Positions 36,546 to 39,850 of a stretch of DNA of 39,850 nt are shown here, in pieces. The stretch is taken from the NCBI GenBank assembly GCA_015654925.1, contig JAATFX010000102.1, positions 1 to 39,850 on the forward strand. Reading direction: 5' to 3'. The DNA comes from Enterobacterales bacterium (GTDB taxonomy: Bacteria > Pseudomonadota > Gammaproteobacteria > Enterobacterales > Enterobacteriaceae). Position numbers and translations under genes: made by a program. The number at the start of each line of letters is the position of its first letter. Positions within the stretch are counted from its first letter, which is position 1. The notes under the pieces are model-generated. The model did not search any database. It was given only the letters and a program-made list of their open reading frames with translations, and was not told the DNA's origin.

Positions 36546-37622
36546 TTACAGCACGTCAATCGCATTGAGCTCGTGGAATGCCAGTTCCAGGCGGGTAGCC
36601 ATGGAAACCTGGCCGGCACGCAGCCAGGCACGCGGGTCGTAGTATTTTTTGTTCGGTTTGTCGTCGCCTTCCGGGTTACCCAATTGGGTTTCCAGATAGC
36701 CGGCGTTTTTGTGGTAATACTTCAGGATACCTTCCCAAGTTGCCCATTGGGTATCGGTATCGATGTTCATTTTCACTACGCCGTAGCCGACCGCTTCTTT
36801 GATTTCTTCCGGAGTGGAGCCTGAACCGCCGTGGAACACCAGGTTCAGGGAATTAGCCGGGAGGCCGAACTTCTCGGAAACAAATTTCTGAGAGTTATCA
36901 AGGATTTTCGGGGTCAGTTTTACGTTACCCGGTTTGTAGACGCCGTGCACATTACCAAACGCGGCGGCAATAGTGAAACGCGGGCTGATGGCGTTGAGTT
37001 TTTCGTAAGCGTATGCCACGTCTTCCGGCTGGGTGTACAGGGAAGAGTTATCCAGATGGCTGTTATCCACGCCGTCTTCTTCACCGCCGGTACAGCCCAG
37101 TTCGATTTCCAGGGTCATATTCAGCTTGGCCATACGGGTCAGATATTTGCTGCTGATTTCGATATTTTCTTCCAGGGATTGCTCCGACAGGTCGATCATA
37201 TGCGAAGAGAACAGCGGTTTACCGGTGGCGGCGAAATGTTTTTCACCGGCGTCCAGCAGGCCGTCAAGCCATGGCAGCAGTTTTTTGGCGCAATGGTCGG
37301 TATGCAGGATAACCGGCACGCCGTAATGTTCAGCCATATGATGCACGTGCAGCGCGCCGGCGATGGCGCCCAGTACGGAACCGGTCTGGCCTTCGGCTTT
37401 CAGGCCCTTGCCCGCGATAAATGCCGCGCCGCCGTTGGAGAACTGGACGATGACCGGCGCGCGAACTTTCGCGGCGGCTTCCAGAGCGGCATTGATGGAG
37501 TCGGTACCTACGCAGTTAACGGCAGGCAGAGCAAAGTGGTTTTCTTTCGCCACGGCAAATACTTTCTGTACGTCGTCACCGGTGATGACGCCTGGTTTTA
37601 CAAAATCGAAAATCTTAGACAT
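36546..37622 (-). CDS. fbaA: class II fructose-bisphosphate aldolase
   Basis: Zinc-dependent aldolase of glycolysis and gluconeogenesis, splitting fructose 1,6-bisphosphate into two triose phosphates. The 358 residues (E. coli 359) hold the zinc motif HTDHCAKK, the EIELGCTGGEEDGVDNS loop with catalytic and metal-binding acids, FGNVHGVYKPG and LVFHGGSGS. ATG 37622 (MSKIFDFVKPGVITG) is the family start; the open frame to 37694 is not conserved. It follows pgk at 117 bp and is probably co-transcribed with it. Confidence 0.97.
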   Translation of the reverse strand: MSKIFDFVKPGVITGDDVQKVFAVAKENHFALPAVNCVGTDSINAALEAAAKVRAPVIVQFSNGGAAFIAGKGLKAEGQTGSVLGAIAGALHVHHMAEHYGVPVILHTDHCAKKLLPWLDGLLDAGEKHFAATGKPLFSSHMIDLSEQSLEENIEISSKYLTRMAKLNMTLEIELGCTGGEEDGVDNSHLDNSSLYTQPEDVAYAYEKLNAISPRFTIAAAFGNVHGVYKPGNVKLTPKILDNSQKFVSEKFGLPANSLNLVFHGGSGSTPEEIKEAVGYGVVKMNIDTDTQWATWEGILKYYHKNAGYLETQLGNPEGDDKPNKKYYDPRAWLRAGQVSMATRLELAFHELNAIDVL

Positions 37623-37739
37623 ATTGCTTTGTCCTGTTTTGTAGGCCATTGATGGAGAGTAATCAAATACCGTTGCCCTAGCCTGCATTCGCAACGATGT
37701 TTGCGGGCGCCGATCCAGCGCGCCCTGCTCGCTAATAAG

Positions 37740-38903
37740 TTACTGTTTGGCGCGCTCTTCAAGCATAACCACGGCCGGCAGTTTTTTGCCTTCCACGAAT
37801 TCCAGGAAAGCGCCGCCGCCGGTGGAGATATAGGAAATCTTATCGGCAATGCCAAACAGGTCGATTGCAGCCAGGGTATCGCCGCCGCCGGCAATGGAGA
37901 ATGCTTCGCTGTTGGCGATGGCGTTGGCGACGATTTCGGTGCCTTTACGGAAATTAGGGAATTCGAATACGCCCACCGGGCCGTTCCACAAAATGGTCTT
38001 GGCTTTCAATAGAATATCGGCCAATTTCTGCGCGGATACGTCGCCCAAATCCAGTACCTGTTCGTCATCTTTGATGTCGCTGGCGGATTTCAGGGTGGCG
38101 GCCGCGGTTTCAGAAAATTCCGTCGCCACGCGCACATCGGTGGGAACCGGGATATCACAGATGCCCAACAGACGTTTGGCTTCCGGAATCAAATCGGCTT
38201 CATACAGGGATTTGCCCACGTTGTGGCCCTGGGCCGCGATAAAGGTATTGGCGATGCCGCCGCCGACAATCAGCTGATCGGCAATTTTAGACAGCGAATC
38301 CAGTACGGTCAGTTTGGTGGAAACCTTGGAACCGCCGACAATGGCCACCATCGGGCGCGCCGGATTACCCAGGGCTTTACCCAGAGCGTCAAGTTCGTTG
38401 AACAGCAGCGGACCGGCACAGGCGACAGGCGCGAATTTGCCGACGCCGTGGGTGGAGGCCTGGGCGCGGTGAGCGGTACCGAAGGCGTCCATAACATAAA
38501 TGTCGCACAGGGCGGCATAACGTTTGGCCAGGGTTTCGTCGTCTTTCTTTTCGCCTTTATTAAAGCGTACGTTTTCCAATACCACCAGTTCACCCGGCGC
38601 GATTTCCAGGCCGTCCAGATAGTCTTTTTCCAGGCGGACCGGTGAAGAAAGGTGTTCTTTCAGATAATTAACTACCGGCAGCAAGGAGAACTCTTCGTTG
38701 TACTCGCCTTCGGTCGGACGGCCAAGATGGGATGTCACCATGACGCTCGCGCCTTGCTTCAATGCGGCTTCAATAGTGGGCAGGGAAGCACGGATACGTG
38801 CGTCGGACGTTACTTTGCCGTCTTTTATCGGAACGTTCAGATCCGAACGGATAAGCACTCGTTTACCAGCCAGATCCAGATCGGTCATCTTAATTACAGC
38901 CAT
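37740..38903 (-). CDS. pgk: phosphoglycerate kinase
   Basis: Transfers phosphate from 1,3-bisphosphoglycerate to ADP in glycolysis. The 387 residues equal E. coli. The N-domain has RSDLNVPI and the substrate-binding [10 protein letters not shown] region; the C-domain has GGSKVSTKL, the nucleotide-binding WNGPVGVFE and GGGDT. AGAGGG precedes ATG 38903. In E. coli epd lies immediately upstream; here an 0.8 kb gap is found instead, so pgk must have a promoter in that gap. Confidence 0.97.
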   Translation of the reverse strand: MAVIKMTDLDLAGKRVLIRSDLNVPIKDGKVTSDARIRASLPTIEAALKQGASVMVTSHLGRPTEGEYNEEFSLLPVVNYLKEHLSSPVRLEKDYLDGLEIAPGELVVLENVRFNKGEKKDDETLAKRYAALCDIYVMDAFGTAHRAQASTHGVGKFAPVACAGPLLFNELDALGKALGNPARPMVAIVGGSKVSTKLTVLDSLSKIADQLIVGGGIANTFIAAQGHNVGKSLYEADLIPEAKRLLGICDIPVPTDVRVATEFSETAAATLKSASDIKDDEQVLDLGDVSAQKLADILLKAKTILWNGPVGVFEFPNFRKGTEIVANAIANSEAFSIAGGGDTLAAIDLFGIADKISYISTGGGAFLEFVEGKKLPAVVMLEERAKQ

Positions 38904-39137
38904 GGTGAACCCTCTTGTTGATTCTCGTAAAATTGCCTGAACGACGGGTGGGCAACGCGCCGCCCGCCGGCCTAGAAGCCGTTTTCGTCCTTTGCCATCG
39001 TAGCTAACCGCGCCGCCGATGGGAGAGGCTCTATTCCTACCATATTCACCGCCGCGGCAGCGTTGCCCGTCGTGCTCATCGGGCCTGCGTTGGTCCGTCG
39101 TCCGCTCAAGGCGGTGCGGATGGTGACAAATAACGGT

Positions 39138-39166
39138 ATTAACTTATGATCATTCTATACAGTCAA
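39138..39166 (-). promoter_or_regulatory. candidate pgk-fbaA promoter
   Basis: On the minus strand TTGACT (39161-39166) is followed after 17 bp by GTTAAT (39138-39143). The region is AT-rich amid GC-rich flanks. It would give a leader of about 230 nt before pgk. Confidence 0.4.
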
Positions 39167-39521
39167 CTATATCACGAAATGCATCCCATGCCGCTTTTTG
39201 CTATCGCCCCCAGGGGACGCCGTTACCCGCAGGCCGGGCCGCAACCAGGCTAAATGCCGCGTCAATTGTGCTGTTAATAGTACCATGACACGACTTGCGC
39301 AAGCTGTAACAGCATAGGTCATAAGCGTTGCCGACGGTATCCGAAATACGGCGGCATGGAGAGTGGCGGGCGTCGTGACGGGCAAGCTTCTTTGCCGGTC
39401 CAAGGCGCCCGCCGGCGACATAAAAAGCGGGCCCATATTGCGGTTACCTTGCGTCACGCACCGCTGCGGCCGATGCCATGCCGGCGGCAATATCCTGGGC
39501 GGATAATCCTTTTTCCAACCG

Positions 39522-39537
39522 ACTGAAACGGTTCAGC
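39522..39537. promoter_or_regulatory. candidate Cra (FruR) operator
   Basis: ACTGAAACGGTTCAGC differs by little from the Cra palindrome GCTGAAACGTTTCAGC; the arms CTGAA and TTCAG are perfect. Cra is known to control the epd-pgk-fbaA operon of E. coli. The site lies about 620 bp from pgk, close to where the epd promoter would have been. Confidence 0.65.
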
Positions 39538-39649
39538 TAGAATAATCAAAAAATTGACGCAGAGGAATAATTTTGCTGATTTTGTGATGCAAGTCCGCTT
39601 AAGAGGCAAAAACAGGTGTTTTTTTGAGCATTTGCTCAAAAAAATGCTT

Positions 39650-39682
39650 AAAATAAAACGCCCCTGAAGTCATCAGGGGCGT
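39650..39682 (-). terminator. intrinsic terminator of tktA
   Basis: ACGCCCCTGA and TCAGGGGCGT form a 10-bp stem with a 5-nt loop, followed on the minus strand by TTTTATTTTAA. It begins 28 bp after the tktA stop. Confidence 0.92.
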
Positions 39683-39710
39683 CTCGATTCACGGTGCGTC
39701 TTGGTTTACT

Positions 39711-39850
39711 TTATCCCAGCAAGCCGCGCGCCTTGTCCAGCACGTTGCCCACGGTAAAGCCAAACAGTTCAAACAGCTGCTCCGCCGGGGCCGACTCGCC
39801 GAAGCGGGTCATGCCGACGATGGCGCCGCCAAGGCCCACATATTTATACC
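39711..39850 (-). CDS. tktA: transketolase, C-terminal part (cut by window edge)
   Basis: Thiamine diphosphate transketolase of the pentose phosphate pathway. Only the last 46 residues are in the window: [20 protein letters not shown], then [24 protein letters not shown] and a TAA stop at 39711. This matches the C-terminal domain of TktA/TktB; the linkage to pgk-fbaA indicates tktA. E. coli has Asn where the first Gly of GLGG lies. Confidence 0.93.
   Translation of the reverse strand, partial: YKYVGLGGAIVGMTRFGESAPAEQLFELFGFTVGNVLDKARGLLG

Larger units (their letters stand above)
38904..39710. other. 807-bp gap between pgk and tktA, epd absent
   Basis: E. coli has epd (erythrose-4-phosphate dehydrogenase, about 1 kb) here. 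In all frames I find no Rossmann motif NGFGRIGR, no catalytic SNASCTTNC and no other epd segment, so the gene is deleted or decayed beyond recognition. The gap contains a Cra-like operator (39522-39537), a possible promoter (39138-39166), and the tktA terminator (39650-39682). Several GC-rich inverted repeats lie at 38940-39120. A 107-codon minus-strand frame (39167-39490) has no recognisable domain and is not supported as a gene. Confidence 0.8.

Noticed and set aside
36831..37652. 273-codon plus-strand open frame
   Set aside because: It is antisense to fbaA, with no ribosome site and no recognisable domain.
39454..39490. possible epd remnant reading HGIGRSG on the minus strand
   Set aside because: It faintly recalls GFGRIGRN, but a stop follows at once and no other epd segment occurs nearby.
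39167..39490. 107-codon minus-strand open frame in the pgk-tktA gap
   Set aside because: It has no ribosome site and no recognisable domain, and it may be chance in decayed sequence.
1..39850. CRISPR arrays, tRNA or rRNA genes, insertion sequences, prophage genes
   Set aside because: I looked for regular spacers and repeats, cloverleaf ends, transposases and integrases and found none.

Overview
This window is chromosomal DNA from a member of the Enterobacterales. The gene order matches the Escherichia coli region that runs from lysS to tktA (lysS-prfB-recJ-dsbC-xerD-fldB-ygfX-sdhE-ygfZ-trhA, then gcvPHT-ubiI-ubiH-pepP-ygfB-zapA-6S RNA-fau, serA-rpiA-argP, yggE-argO-mscS-fbaA-pgk, tktA). The GC-rich composition, long intact genes and few pseudogenes suggest a free-living or recently host-associated lineage, for example one near Sodalis, Brenneria or Biostraticola. 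That placement is inference from gene content only.

Layout. At 1-8.56 kb are housekeeping genes: lysyl-tRNA synthetase (cut by the window edge), release factor 2 with its programmed frameshift, the recJ-dsbC-xerD cluster, flavodoxin fldB, the sdhE-ygfX pair, ygfZ and trhA. From 8.6 to 17.6 kb lies a block that E. coli does not carry at this place: an HD-domain hydrolase, ygiQ, the Mn regulator mntR divergent from a complete sitABCD Mn/Fe importer, and the lipopolysaccharide-modifying eptB. From 17.8 to 28.6 kb the standard order resumes with the glycine cleavage operon gcvTHP, two ubiquinone hydroxylases with pepP and ygfB, zapA, 6S RNA and fau. From 28.6 to 33.6 kb lie serA, rpiA and argP together with two toxin-antitoxin loci: mqsRA, whose toxin gene carries a nonsense codon, and an intact higBA2-like pair. 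From 33.6 kb to the end are yggE, argO, mscS, fbaA, pgk, an 0.8 kb gap where epd is expected, and the 3' end of tktA.

How the parts work together. ArgP normally activates argO, 2 kb away. MntR is expected to repress sitABCD, and a GCTATA/TATAGC operator is visible in the sit promoter. GcvTHP and SerA belong to serine/glycine/one-carbon metabolism, and Fau recycles 5-formyl-THF, an inhibitor in that pathway. UbiI and UbiH make ubiquinone, while SdhE and YgfZ support flavin and Fe-S enzymes of respiration. FbaA, Pgk and TktA are central carbon enzymes.

Most notable observations: (1) an mqsR toxin gene colinear with the 98-residue family that differs from an intact gene by one in-frame TAA, beside an intact mqsA and two perfect MqsA operators; (2) a 19-bp perfect palindrome filling exactly the 17-bp spacer of a candidate higBA promoter; (3) loss of epd with a Cra-like operator left behind; (4) four in-phase 11-bp tandem repeats and a triple half-site operator before sitA; (5) a FabR-like operator before trhA. 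I found no wholly new system; the novelty is in regulatory architecture and gene decay.
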